Shown here: piece after piece, positions 24,213 through 32,991 of the stretch | Layout of the letters: the number at the start of each line of letters is the position of its first letter | Numbering within the stretch: the first letter of the stretch is position 1 | Origin: Bacteroidota bacterium | GTDB taxonomy: Bacteria > Bacteroidota > Bacteroidia > Bacteroidales > UBA4417 | DNA length: 37,432 nt | Reading direction: 5' to 3' | Assembly: GCA_022711175.1 (NCBI GenBank) | Contig: JAKLFM010000027.1 | Span: forward strand, 1 to 37,432 | Program-made: the position numbers and the translations under genes | Notes under the pieces: generated by a model | The model's input: the letters and a program-made list of their open reading frames with translations, nothing else | Databases searched by the model: none | What the model was told of the DNA's origin: nothing

Positions 24213-24632
24213 ATGTCAAAAACATACACCTGTTCCGGCGTTTATCAATTACCCGACATTGTAAGGTCGCTGCTCAACACCTGGCCCAACGAACGGATTT
24301 TTGCCTTTTATGGCAAAATGGGGGCAGGTAAGACTACATTTATCAAAGAATTTTGCAGGCAATTGGGTGTCGAAACCGTTGTAAACAGCCCTACATTTGC
24401 GATTGTGAATGAATACCCTTCCCCTGACGGACGGAGTGTTTACCATTTCGATCTTTACCGCCTCGAACACTGGGAGGAAATGCTCGACATTGGCTACGAA
24501 GACTATTTTTACAGCGACAATTACTGCCTCATCGAGTGGCCTGAAAAAATTGAAAACCTGCTCCCCGATTCACACGTAACGGTACTCATCGAAACCGCAC
24601 CCGAAGGAGAAACTAGATTTTTCACTTTTTGA
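24213..24632 (+). CDS. tsaE: tRNA threonylcarbamoyladenosine ATPase TsaE
   Basis: A 139-residue ATPase of the TsaBDE complex that supports formation of t6A at position 37 of ANN-decoding tRNAs. Walker A is GKMGAGKTT (34-42), followed by NSPTF (58-62), YHFDLYRL (77-84) and IEWPEK (107-112), the usual conserved segments. ATG 24213 (MSKTYTC) is preferred over TTG 24207. It starts 10 bp after porX and ends 13 bp before the dehydrogenase, so it is probably in the same operon. Confidence 0.93.
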   Translation: MSKTYTCSGVYQLPDIVRSLLNTWPNERIFAFYGKMGAGKTTFIKEFCRQLGVETVVNSPTFAIVNEYPSPDGRSVYHFDLYRLEHWEEMLDIGYEDYFYSDNYCLIEWPEKIENLLPDSHVTVLIETAPEGETRFFTF

Positions 24633-24645
24633 AAGATTCACGTTT

Positions 24646-25869
24646 ATGGACTTATCAAACAACCACCTTTCGGAACTCCTGCACGGAACGGCTTATGTGC
24701 CACGCGAAGAAACCCTCGAAATAAAAAAAGAGCACCGGCAACTTATTATTGGCATCCCGCGGGAGGTTTCACTCAACGAAAACCGCATTGCACTTGTGCC
24801 TGATGCCGTTGGTTTGCTTGTGCAGCAGGGACACAGGGTGATAATTGAACAGTCAGCAGGCACAGCTGCCCATTTTTCAAATCATGAATACAGTGAAATG
24901 GGAGGTGAAATCACACGTGAACTCAGTCAGGTGTATTCGGCAGATATCATTGTAAAAATAGCTCCTCCAACGTGTGCCGAAGCCGAAATGATAAACCCTC
25001 GTCAGGCAATCTTCTCTTCTTTGCATCATCCTGGCCTCAGCGATGAATATTTCAAGAAACTCGGCGCAAAAAAGGCAACCGCATTGGCTTTCGAATTTCT
25101 TCAGGACAAAATCGGCACCTTTCCCATTGTGCGGGCAATGAGCGAAATTGCAGGGAATACCTCGGTGTTGCTGGCAGCAGAATATATGAGCGATGCCGAA
25201 TATGGAAGGGGTAAGATGCTTGGTGGCTTTTCGGGAATATCGCCCACCGAAGTTGTAATACTCGGAGCGGGAACAGTAGGTGAATATGCCGCCAGGGCAG
25301 CCTTAGGCATGGGAGCCTTCGTAAAGGTATTCGACAATTCTATATATAAGTTGCGAAGGCTCCAGAACAACCTGAATGTTAGGATTTTCACATCCATACT
25401 TCAGCCGCGTGTTTTGCTGAACAGCCTGCGAACTGCCGATGTAGTCATAGGTGCCGTTCATTCCACTGCAGGCCGTACTCCCTGCCTGGTATCCGAAGAT
25501 ATGGTAAGGCAAATGAAGGAAGGCGCCGTTATTATTGATGTAAGCATCGACCAGGGAGGCTGTTTCGAAACATCGCATCCCACCGAACATCAAAATCCTG
25601 CATTCAGAAAACACGGCGTCACCCATTATTGCGTTCCCAACATTCCGTCGAAAGTCCCGCATACCGCATCGTATGCGCTTAGCAACTTCCTTACGCCAAT
25701 ACTCGAAAAAATAGGCGATGAAGGAGGACTAGAGCGTGTATTGATGAATGATTTCGGAGTAAGACAGAGTGTTTACCTGTTTAACGGCATTGCAACCAAC
25801 AAATACATCAGCGACACCTACCATCTGCCTTTTCAGGATATAAATCTGCTCATGGCAGCATTTCACTGA
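24646..25869 (+). CDS. ald: Alanine dehydrogenase-like protein
   Basis: A 407-residue NAD-dependent enzyme of the alanine dehydrogenase/PNT family, probably interconverting alanine and pyruvate plus ammonia. After a ~33-residue leader it begins LIIGIPREVSLNENRIALVP (34-52), then VIIEQSAG, SSLHHPG (124-130), FEFLQDKIGTFPIVRAMSEIAG and the dinucleotide-binding VVILGAGTVGEYAARAAL (203-220), followed by VHSTAGRTPCLVS, IIDVSIDQGGCFETS (296-310) and PNIPSKVPHTASYALSN (331-347). The family's usual VKVKEP substrate segment appears as VKIAPP (103-108), so one Lys position differs. Length exceeds the typical 370 because of the leader. It is the third gene of the porX cluster. Confidence 0.85.
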   Translation: MDLSNNHLSELLHGTAYVPREETLEIKKEHRQLIIGIPREVSLNENRIALVPDAVGLLVQQGHRVIIEQSAGTAAHFSNHEYSEMGGEITRELSQVYSADIIVKIAPPTCAEAEMINPRQAIFSSLHHPGLSDEYFKKLGAKKATALAFEFLQDKIGTFPIVRAMSEIAGNTSVLLAAEYMSDAEYGRGKMLGGFSGISPTEVVILGAGTVGEYAARAALGMGAFVKVFDNSIYKLRRLQNNLNVRIFTSILQPRVLLNSLRTADVVIGAVHSTAGRTPCLVSEDMVRQMKEGAVIIDVSIDQGGCFETSHPTEHQNPAFRKHGVTHYCVPNIPSKVPHTASYALSNFLTPILEKIGDEGGLERVLMNDFGVRQSVYLFNGIATNKYISDTYHLPFQDINLLMAAFH

Positions 25870-25934
25870 TATACATCGCATTGCTCCAACATTTATCTGA
25901 AAATATTGTTGCTATTGGAGCGACTTACACCCTT

Positions 25935-28292
25935 ATGAAAAACGTAACACCGAAAAGGTTCTTAATTTTGTCAGTAAGCTGGATACTTACTTTAACAGGC
26001 TTTTCCATGAACCCTTCGGATTTAAAGAAGTTCACAATCAGCGGCACAATAAAAAACAGTGCCAATGGTGAATTGCTGATTGGCGCAACCATTTATTGCC
26101 CCGAAGTTCAATCGGGTACTGTGTCGAATTACTATGGTTTTTACAGTATCAGCCTGCCACAAGGGGAATACACGATTCGATATTCTTATGTTGGTTTTGC
26201 CGATGTTGAAAAGAAAGTGCTGTTGCAAAGCAATCAAAAACTCGATATTAGCCTTCAACCGCTGGAAGAACAACTGGATGAAGTAGTGATTACAGGTAAA
26301 CGCGGCGATGAGAATGTCAAAGCAACTGAGATGAGTGTCGTAAAGCTCGACTCTAAAACCATCAACAAAATTCCTGCACTCCTGGGTGAAACCGATATTA
26401 TCAAAGCTATTCAACTTTTACCCGGAGTGCAGTCAACAAGCGAAGGCAGTACAGGCTTCAGCGTGCGTGGCGGCAGCCCCGATCAGAATCTTATCATCCT
26501 CGATGAAGCTACCGTTTACAATGCATCGCATCTTATCGGCTTTTTCTCAATTTTTAACAACGATGCTATCAAGGATGTTGCCCTTTATAAGGGAGATATC
26601 CCTACGGCCTATGGCGGCAGGCTCTCTTCTCTTCTCGACGTTAGAATGAAAGACGGCAATAACCTCAAAATGTCAGCTACAGGTGGAATCGGAACAATCT
26701 CGAGCCGGTTGTTGCTCGAGGGCCCCCTGCTCCGAAACAAATCCAGCTATCTCATATCGGGGCGTCGCACATATGCTGATTTGTTCCTGCCATTAGCAAA
26801 AAATGAGGACCTGCGTGATAATAAACTCTATTTCTATGACCTTAATGCAAGAATAGCGCATACCTTGAACGATCGCAACCGTATTTATTTTTCAGCATAT
26901 ATGGGTCGCGATATTTTTAAAAACAAATATGCTGAAATGGGCTTTGGCAACCGTATGGCATCATTGCGGTGGAATCACCTTTTTTCGCAAAAGATCTTTC
27001 TCAACACAACTGCATCTTATACTTCATATATTTATAATGTTGGAACTCCGCCTGGCGAAGCAAGTTCATTTATTTGGAAATCATCGATGGATGATTTGTC
27101 GGTGCGCTCTGATTTTACAATCTATCCAAACCCGAAGAACACCATTCGCTTTGGTGCGTCATCCACCTTACACAATTTCTTCCCGGGAATTACAAAAGGA
27201 CAAGGTAATGAGAGTCTGCTCATCGAGTTTAAGCTGCCCCGCCAGTATGCTCTGGAACATGCGGCCTACCTGAGCAACGAACAAAAAATATCACCGCTGC
27301 TAACTATTAAATACGGAGTACGCTTTTCTGCATTCCAGAACATTGGCCCTGGCACTTATTATACCTACGACGATCTACATAACCCTGTAGACAGCATCAC
27401 CTACAGAACTCCTAAAATATTTCATACCTGGTTTGGCTTTGAACCGCGGGTTTCGCTGGTTTGGATATTGAGCGAGCAATCATCATTGAAAGGCAGTTAC
27501 TCGCATACTGTCCAATATCTTACGCTGGCGCAAAACAGTACTGCCGGCACACCGCTTGATGTCTGGTTTCCGGCTTCGCCCAATGTAAAGCCGCAGGCCG
27601 CCGAGCAAATCGCTGCCGGGTATTTCAGAAACTTCAGCAAGAACCAGTATGAGACTTCCGTAGAAGCATACTATAAAAAAATCAGTCACGTGATTGATTT
27701 TAAAGACCATGCCATGCTCTTGCTAAACGAATATTTGGAAGGTGAACTTCGTTTCGGGTCAGGTTATGCTTATGGACTGGAGTTTATGGTAAGGAAAAAC
27801 TCCGGCAGATTGAGTGGCTGGATAAGTTATACCTGGTCGCGGTCATGGAGGACAATTCAAGACATCAATAACGGGAAAAAATATCCTGCTCCTTACGATA
27901 AGCCTCACAGTGTTGCCGTGGTGGTCAATTATTCCCTTACGCCGCGTATTGAGGCTTCGGCTAATTGGGTTTACTCCACTGGACTACCGGTTACCTTTCC
28001 AACCGGAAGGGCTGTGATTGGAGGTGCAATTGTACCAGTTTACTCCGATCGCAATGCATACCGCATGCCCGACTATCACCGGCTTGACTGCGCCGTTACT
28101 TTTAAAGGAAAGGAAAAGCCAGATAAGAAATGGCATCACGAGTTTAATCTGTCGGTTTACAACGCTTATGCGCGAAAAAACGCGTGGTCGATCAATTTTG
28201 TGCAGGATAAAAGCGATCCTAATGTGACCTTCGCAGTAAAAACTTACCTTTTTTCGGTAATACCGGCTATCACTTACAACTTTAACTTTTAA
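25935..28292 (+). CDS. TonB-dependent outer-membrane receptor
   Basis: A 785-residue receptor starting at ATG 25935 (MKNVTPKRF); an upstream frame extension lacks signal-peptide character. Residues 1-~27 are a signal peptide. Residues ~33-115 form a carboxypeptidase-regulatory-like (CarboxypepD_reg) domain: ISGTIKNSANGELLIGATIY, GFYSISLPQGEYTIRYSYVG, VLLQSNQKLDISLQPL. The plug follows (~120-235) with GETDIIKAIQLLPGVQS, GFSVRGGSPDQNLIILDE and AYGGRLSSLLDVRMKDG. The remaining part is the barrel, ending in an aromatic residue (YNFNF). It would import a ligand with TonB energy. The next gene is a DUF4249 lipoprotein, 11 bp downstream, a frequent partner. Substrate is unknown. Confidence 0.88.
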   Translation: MKNVTPKRFLILSVSWILTLTGFSMNPSDLKKFTISGTIKNSANGELLIGATIYCPEVQSGTVSNYYGFYSISLPQGEYTIRYSYVGFADVEKKVLLQSNQKLDISLQPLEEQLDEVVITGKRGDENVKATEMSVVKLDSKTINKIPALLGETDIIKAIQLLPGVQSTSEGSTGFSVRGGSPDQNLIILDEATVYNASHLIGFFSIFNNDAIKDVALYKGDIPTAYGGRLSSLLDVRMKDGNNLKMSATGGIGTISSRLLLEGPLLRNKSSYLISGRRTYADLFLPLAKNEDLRDNKLYFYDLNARIAHTLNDRNRIYFSAYMGRDIFKNKYAEMGFGNRMASLRWNHLFSQKIFLNTTASYTSYIYNVGTPPGEASSFIWKSSMDDLSVRSDFTIYPNPKNTIRFGASSTLHNFFPGITKGQGNESLLIEFKLPRQYALEHAAYLSNEQKISPLLTIKYGVRFSAFQNIGPGTYYTYDDLHNPVDSITYRTPKIFHTWFGFEPRVSLVWILSEQSSLKGSYSHTVQYLTLAQNSTAGTPLDVWFPASPNVKPQAAEQIAAGYFRNFSKNQYETSVEAYYKKISHVIDFKDHAMLLLNEYLEGELRFGSGYAYGLEFMVRKNSGRLSGWISYTWSRSWRTIQDINNGKKYPAPYDKPHSVAVVVNYSLTPRIEASANWVYSTGLPVTFPTGRAVIGGAIVPVYSDRNAYRMPDYHRLDCAVTFKGKEKPDKKWHHEFNLSVYNAYARKNAWSINFVQDKSDPNVTFAVKTYLFSVIPAITYNFNF

Positions 28293-28303
28293 TATTACAT
28301 ACA

Positions 28304-29146
28304 TTGAAGTTTGGCAAGATCATATATATTACAGTTGTCACTCTGATTGTTGCAACATCCTGCACTGAGAAGGTTGATATTCAACTCGATGAGTCATACA
28401 CCCGCCTAGTAGTTGACGGAAGCATCACATCCGATACGCTTGCTCACACTATAAGGCTTACAACCACAACGAGCTATTATTACAATCAGCCTGCACCGGG
28501 TGTTAGCGGCGCATTAGTATCAATTACCGATGGAACAACTGTTTTCCCCTTAACCGAAACATCACCGGGCATTTACCAAACCGCTGACACCGTTGCCGGT
28601 AGTGCTGGTCATACCTATACACTCAATATCACGCTCAAACAAGCTATTGGCGGGAATACTGATTATAAGGCAACAAGTTACCTCAACCATGTCAGTTCGT
28701 TGGATTCAGTGGCGCTAAAGTTCCAGCCCCAATGGGGTGATAAGGGATTTTATGAGGTAAAGGTTTATGTTCAGGAGCCACCAACTGTAGATTACTACCG
28801 GTTTATGATCTATAAAAACGACGGCCTACTTACCGACACAATTACCGAATGGTTTGTTACCGACGATAAGTTCTTTAATGGAAGCTACACTAACGGGGCT
28901 GCGGTTGGCTATCTCAATCAATCGAATCCATCCGAACAACTAGACCAGGGAGATGTTGTAACCGTCGAAGTGGATAATATCGGCAAGGACTATTGTAACT
29001 TCATTTGGAATACTCAAAGCGAGATCCGTGGAGCAAATCCTTTATTCAGCGGCCCTCCTGCAAATGTGACAGGAAATATCAGCAATGGCGCAATAGGCTA
29101 TTTTGCTGCATATTCATGCACACGGTCAAAAAGGTCTGTGCGTTAA
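28304..29146 (+). CDS. DUF4249-type lipoprotein, partner of the TonB receptor
   Basis: A 280-residue protein starting with TTG at 28304; no suitable ATG exists nearby. Residues 1-20 form a lipoprotein signal with the lipobox VATSC (Cys20). The body follows the DUF4249 pattern: ESYTRLVVDGSITSD, HTIRLTTTTSYYYN, PAPGVSGALVSITDGTTVFP, YTLNITL and later YYRFMIYKNDG, YCNFIWNT and GNISNGAIGYFAAYS near the end. DUF4249 proteins are outer-membrane lipoproteins usually encoded after a CarboxypepD_reg-TonB receptor and may assist ligand capture at the cell surface. The role is inferred from this pairing. Confidence 0.78.
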   Translation: MKFGKIIYITVVTLIVATSCTEKVDIQLDESYTRLVVDGSITSDTLAHTIRLTTTTSYYYNQPAPGVSGALVSITDGTTVFPLTETSPGIYQTADTVAGSAGHTYTLNITLKQAIGGNTDYKATSYLNHVSSLDSVALKFQPQWGDKGFYEVKVYVQEPPTVDYYRFMIYKNDGLLTDTITEWFVTDDKFFNGSYTNGAAVGYLNQSNPSEQLDQGDVVTVEVDNIGKDYCNFIWNTQSEIRGANPLFSGPPANVTGNISNGAIGYFAAYSCTRSKRSVR

Positions 29147-29188
29147 GCAGCAGCTAATCACTACTCAGGCAAACATCCAAATTGATAG

Positions 29189-29196
29189 TACATTTG
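29189..29196 (+). promoter_or_regulatory. -7 promoter box (TACATTTG) for the hypothetical gene
   Basis: TACATTTG fits TAnnTTTG and lies 28 bp before the ATG at 29225. A -33 TTG is not visible at the right distance. Confidence 0.4.
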
Positions 29197-29224
29197 CCAT
29201 AGTTCCAGCAAATAAACATTTATT

Positions 29225-29794
29225 ATGCACGACATTGAGCCACATTATGCCTGGAGATCGCTCTATATTTCATCAGAAGATGAGCGATCGCCATACTATG
29301 GACAGGAATACTCCGAATTTGAGTTCACGCATCATATTTACAACTATCTCATTCATCCTCAATGGGATGAATTCGGATCAGCTACCTTATATCTTAAAAT
29401 CCTGTTTGCCGATTACGACAAACAATTCTGCATTATTGAACTTATAGGCGAATGGAACGATTGCCTGTACAACGACATCATGTCTTTGAAACGCAATGTA
29501 ATAGAACCGTTAATCGAACAAGGAATAACAAAATACATCCTCATTGGTGAAAATGTTCTCGATTTTCATGCATCGGATGATTCATATTACCAGGAGTGGT
29601 TCGATGAAATTGAGGATGGTTATATCGTATCTTTAAATTTCCGCCCTCATGTAATCCATGAAATCGAGCAGGCAAACATCGACTATTACATGGCTGTGGG
29701 AGGCAAATTCAATGAGATTGCCTGGAGGTCGCAAAGCCCGTTAAAGTTATTCACGTTAATTGATTCGCTAATAACCAAGCGATTAAATGCATGA
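29225..29794 (+). CDS. Hypothetical protein, acidic, no recognised domain
   Basis: A 189-residue protein starting at ATG 29225. It is acidic and rich in Tyr, Asp, Glu and Trp, without signal peptide or membrane helix, so likely cytoplasmic. Alternating strand/helix patterns occur (ATLYLKILFADYDKQFCIIE, then WNDCLYNDIMSLKRNVIEPL, then ITKYILIGENVLDFHASDDS, then YYQEWFDEIEDGYIVSLNFR). The layout strand-helix-strand-helix suggests an alpha/beta fold. Codon use looks ordinary for a real gene and the frame is uninterrupted. It is probably a conserved Bacteroidetes protein. The convergent UpxY-like gene ends 101 bp downstream. I do not assign a function. Confidence 0.65.
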   Translation: MHDIEPHYAWRSLYISSEDERSPYYGQEYSEFEFTHHIYNYLIHPQWDEFGSATLYLKILFADYDKQFCIIELIGEWNDCLYNDIMSLKRNVIEPLIEQGITKYILIGENVLDFHASDDSYYQEWFDEIEDGYIVSLNFRPHVIHEIEQANIDYYMAVGGKFNEIAWRSQSPLKLFTLIDSLITKRLNA

Positions 29795-29895
29795 AAATCA
29801 GAAAGTTTATTCTTTCTTGGATTTCAAATACCGCTTCAAAATATGCAAGGTGCTATTTATGCTGTAGAAATTTCAGGTTTGAAAGGCCTGGTCTA

Positions 29896-30414
29896 TCAAA
29901 TTTTCCGCAAACTTGTTCTGGGTACATCAATGAGCAGGCTTTGGCCTACACATTCTATCTCAACTTTCACGCGGTGTTTGCCTTTCAGGTTAATCAGCAC
30001 ACCAGTTAAACCCATCATCGGGCCACGGGTAATTTCGATATTCACTCCTGCTTCGAGATCCGAAGACGACTCGTCGTATTCCGGGGCGCCTTCACCAATA
30101 TATGCTTTGATAGCTTCAATCTGCTGAGGTGGAATAGGTACGGCCTTACCTTCGAACGTCACAAACTTAACCACGTTATCTACCTTAAGAACAGGCAAAT
30201 GTTCCTTCTCCGTGATGTTCACGAAAACATACGAATTGAACAACGGCACCTGAACTTTCTTCTTCCTATCGCTCCATTGCCTGATGGTTGTCCGCATCGG
30301 GAGGAAGGCACTTATTTTTCGCAACGTAAGTTCGGTAAATACTTTTTTCTCCGATCTCGACCGGGTATAAATTGCATACCACGTGAACTCGCCGGATTTT
30401 TCAGGATTCAGCAT
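29896..30414 (-). CDS. UpxY-like NusG-family antiterminator
   Basis: A 172-residue NusG paralogue. The NGN domain covers residues ~10-105 (TWYAIYTRSRSEKKVFTEL, FLPMRTTIRQWSDRKKKVQV, PLFNSYVFVNITEKEH, VVKFVTFEGKAVPIP), and a KOW motif lies near 120-155 (GVNIEITRGPMMGLTGVLIN). UpxY proteins of Bacteroides bind RNA polymerase on the leader of their polysaccharide operon and let it read through terminators. They are normally the first gene of the operon. Here the gene is the last of the minus-strand sugar-nucleotide cluster, 108 bp after fcl, and a convergent gene follows, so its target is unclear. Confidence 0.85.
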   Translation of the reverse strand: MLNPEKSGEFTWYAIYTRSRSEKKVFTELTLRKISAFLPMRTTIRQWSDRKKKVQVPLFNSYVFVNITEKEHLPVLKVDNVVKFVTFEGKAVPIPPQQIEAIKAYIGEGAPEYDESSSDLEAGVNIEITRGPMMGLTGVLINLKGKHRVKVEIECVGQSLLIDVPRTSLRKI

Positions 30415-30522
30415 AAAAAAATAATCGTGAAGTAGTTAAATGCAGGTTGAATATGAAGCCGCTAATTTACAGGAAAGACATCAATGTAGCTCTTTGTAGA
30501 CAAAAAACTAATGAGGTATTCG

Positions 30523-31611
30523 TTACTGCTCTGCAAGATAATGAGTATAAACTTTATTGATTCCTTCGGCTAACCCGGTGGTGGACTTCCATCCCAATTT
30601 ATTAAGTTTGGTAACATCAAGCAACTTACGAGGTGTGCCGTCGGGTTTTGTAGCATCAAATTCAATCATTCCTTCGAAACCCACTATTTCCTTGATGAGC
30701 AATGCAAGGTCGCCGATTGATATTTCCTTTCCTGAGCCAATGTTTATATGTGTGTTCCGAACTTCTCCTTTTTTATCGTTGATTAAATTCTTGAATTCTA
30801 CATCTTCCATGATAAACACACATGCATCGGCCATATCCTCAGCCCACAGGAATTCGCGCATAGGTTTACCTGATCCCCAAAGGGTGAGTTTGGAAGCACC
30901 ATTATTAATACTTATGCCGTTTAATTCCAGGTATTTACGAATCCGATCCTCCTCAGCATCATACCTGATATCCTCCATCGGATGTTTGCGCAGGTCTTGT
31001 CTAATCGCTATGAGATCGCCCTTCTCCAGACATTTTGCCAGGTACATCTTACGGATCATGGCAGGCAGCACATGCGATTTATGCAGGTGAAAATTATCGT
31101 TGAAACCATATAGATTCGTTGGCATCACCGCCAAAAAGTTTGTACCATATTGCAGATTGTATGATTCGCACATTTTTATTCCTGCTATTTTGGCGATTGC
31201 ATAAGGCTCATTTGTATATTCGAGTTCCGAGGTTAAAAGGTATTCTTCTTTTAGCGGTTGAGGCGCCAATCGGGGGTAAATACATGAACTTCCAAGAAAA
31301 AGGAGTTTCTTCACACCGGTTTCCCACGCCGAATGGATGACATTGTTCTGTATTTGTATGTTTTCATAAATAAACTGAGCTCTCATCGTGTTATTCGCCA
31401 TAATGCCCCCAACTTTCGCAGCAGCGAGAAAAACATACTCCGGCTTTTCTTTTTCAAAAAATGCACCTACTTCTTGCTGGTTGGTGAGATCAAGCTCCGC
31501 ATGAGATCTTGTGATCAGGTTTGAATAACCTTTCCGGCGAAGTGCTTCTATAATTGCACTGCCAACTAATCCGCGATGTCCGGCAATATATATTATTGAT
31601 GTTTTGTTCAC
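30523..31611 (-). CDS. fcl: GDP-L-fucose synthase
   Basis: A 362-residue epimerase/reductase of the SDR family that turns GDP-4-keto-6-deoxy-mannose into GDP-L-fucose with NADPH. The nucleotide motif is GHRGLVG (11-17). Catalytic residues are all present: Ser108 and Cys110 in LGSSCIYPRL, Tyr137 and Lys141 in EPYAIAK, and His180 in HKSHVLPAM. Compared with the E. coli enzyme (about 320 residues) it has an extra charged segment at ~200-240 (LRKHPMEDIRYDAEEDRIRK), as in Bacteroides homologues. It follows gmd by 116 bp. GDP-fucose would supply a fucose-containing surface glycan. Confidence 0.95.
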   Translation of the reverse strand: MNKTSIIYIAGHRGLVGSAIIEALRRKGYSNLITRSHAELDLTNQQEVGAFFEKEKPEYVFLAAAKVGGIMANNTMRAQFIYENIQIQNNVIHSAWETGVKKLLFLGSSCIYPRLAPQPLKEEYLLTSELEYTNEPYAIAKIAGIKMCESYNLQYGTNFLAVMPTNLYGFNDNFHLHKSHVLPAMIRKMYLAKCLEKGDLIAIRQDLRKHPMEDIRYDAEEDRIRKYLELNGISINNGASKLTLWGSGKPMREFLWAEDMADACVFIMEDVEFKNLINDKKGEVRNTHINIGSGKEISIGDLALLIKEIVGFEGMIEFDATKPDGTPRKLLDVTKLNKLGWKSTTGLAEGINKVYTHYLAEQ

Positions 31612-31727
31612 AGCATTTTGGGTTAATTACACATCATTACCTGGCAATTAATGAAAGACTCCAGACTTTGGCTTGGAAAATTCTTAACTGAAAACAACAA
31701 CGTATTATCGTTTGTTTGTCATTTTGG

Positions 31728-32837
31728 CTATTCAAAGTAATTATTCACCCTGAATCCTCCATCCTTCAAATACTTATCTTTACGAGCAAGCTTTAAATCT
31801 GATTGCATCATATCGCTTACAAGGCTTTTCAGGTCGAATTCGGGCTGCCAGTTTAGCAGCTTTTTAGCTTTGGAAGGATCGCCAAGAAGCAGTTCCACTT
31901 CTGTTGGTCTGAAATACGCCGGGTCAACCTGCACAACTGTTTTACCAGCAGGCAAGTTTTGTTCGCCGGAACATGTGACGACAATGCCGCGTTCATTAAT
32001 CCCTTCACCGACAAATTCCAATTGGATACCGGCTTCAGCAAATGCCATTTGTACAAACTGTCGCACTTCGGTGGTTACCCCGGTAGCAATCACGAAATCA
32101 TCGGGTTTATCGTACTGCAGCACTTTATACATAGCTCTCACATAATCTTTTGCATGCCCCCAGTCGCGCTTGGCCGAGAGATTGCCGAGAAACAATTTTT
32201 CCTGCATTCCAAGTGAAATACGTGCTGCCGCCATTGTTATCTTACGTGTCACAAAGGTCTCCCCCCGGATAGGTGACTCATGGTTGAATAGAATCCCGTT
32301 TGAAGCAAATATACCATACGCTTCGCGATAGTTTACGGTAATCCAGTATGCATACAACTTTGCAACCGCATAAGGGCTCCGAGGGTAAAAAGGGGTGCGC
32401 TCAGTCTGTGGGGTTTCCTGCACAAGTCCATATAGTTCACTTGTGGAAGCCTGGTAGATGCGCGTTTTATCCTTCAGCCCCAGCAACCTGATCGCTTCCA
32501 GAAGCCGAAGTGTCCCCACAGCATCAGCATTGGCAGTATATTCCGGCGTATCGAAACTTACCTTAACATGGCTCATTGCCGCGAGGTTATAAATTTCATC
32601 GGGTTGAACCTCCTGAACAATGCGTATAAGATTCGACGAATCAGTCATATCACCGTAATGAAGGATGAGGTTCCGGCTTTCGGTATGAGGATCCTGGTAA
32701 AGATGGTCAATACGGTCGGTGTTAAACAGTGAACTGCGCCGTTTAAGCCCATGCACAATATATCCTTTTCGAAGAAGGTACTCGGTTAGATATGCACCAT
32801 CCTGCCCGGTAATGCCTGTAATCAGAGCTGTTTTCAT
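31728..32837 (-). CDS. gmd: GDP-mannose 4,6-dehydratase
   Basis: A 369-residue SDR dehydratase producing GDP-4-keto-6-deoxy-D-mannose from GDP-mannose, the first step to GDP-L-fucose. Visible are the NADP motif [11 protein letters not shown] (7-17), [17 protein letters not shown] (31-47), [12 protein letters not shown] (59-70), [12 protein letters not shown] (84-95), the catalytic STSELYG (131-137, Thr132 and Glu134), and Tyr156/Lys160 in [23 protein letters not shown] marks the substrate site. Family length is about 370. Together with fcl it completes GDP-fucose synthesis. Confidence 0.97.
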   Translation of the reverse strand: MKTALITGITGQDGAYLTEYLLRKGYIVHGLKRRSSLFNTDRIDHLYQDPHTESRNLILHYGDMTDSSNLIRIVQEVQPDEIYNLAAMSHVKVSFDTPEYTANADAVGTLRLLEAIRLLGLKDKTRIYQASTSELYGLVQETPQTERTPFYPRSPYAVAKLYAYWITVNYREAYGIFASNGILFNHESPIRGETFVTRKITMAAARISLGMQEKLFLGNLSAKRDWGHAKDYVRAMYKVLQYDKPDDFVIATGVTTEVRQFVQMAFAEAGIQLEFVGEGINERGIVVTCSGEQNLPAGKTVVQVDPAYFRPTEVELLLGDPSKAKKLLNWQPEFDLKSLVSDMMQSDLKLARKDKYLKDGGFRVNNYFE

Positions 32838-32991
32838 ATATGACTTATTTATGTCCTATCATGTATGGAAGTGGATCAAAATGTTTAAATCTTAGTGCTT
32901 CCGGCCAACATCATCCATCAATGTTCTATAAACCTGAAGCGTTATATCAAACCAATCAACCAATCAACTGCCCAACCGAACAACCAATTCT

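Noticed and set aside
26022..26414. Minus-strand frame of 130 residues across the TonB receptor
   Set aside because: Antisense to a clear receptor domain with no motif of its own.
30557..31090. Plus-strand frame of 177 residues across fcl
   Set aside because: Antisense to a gene with all catalytic residues present; the product has no recognisable domain.
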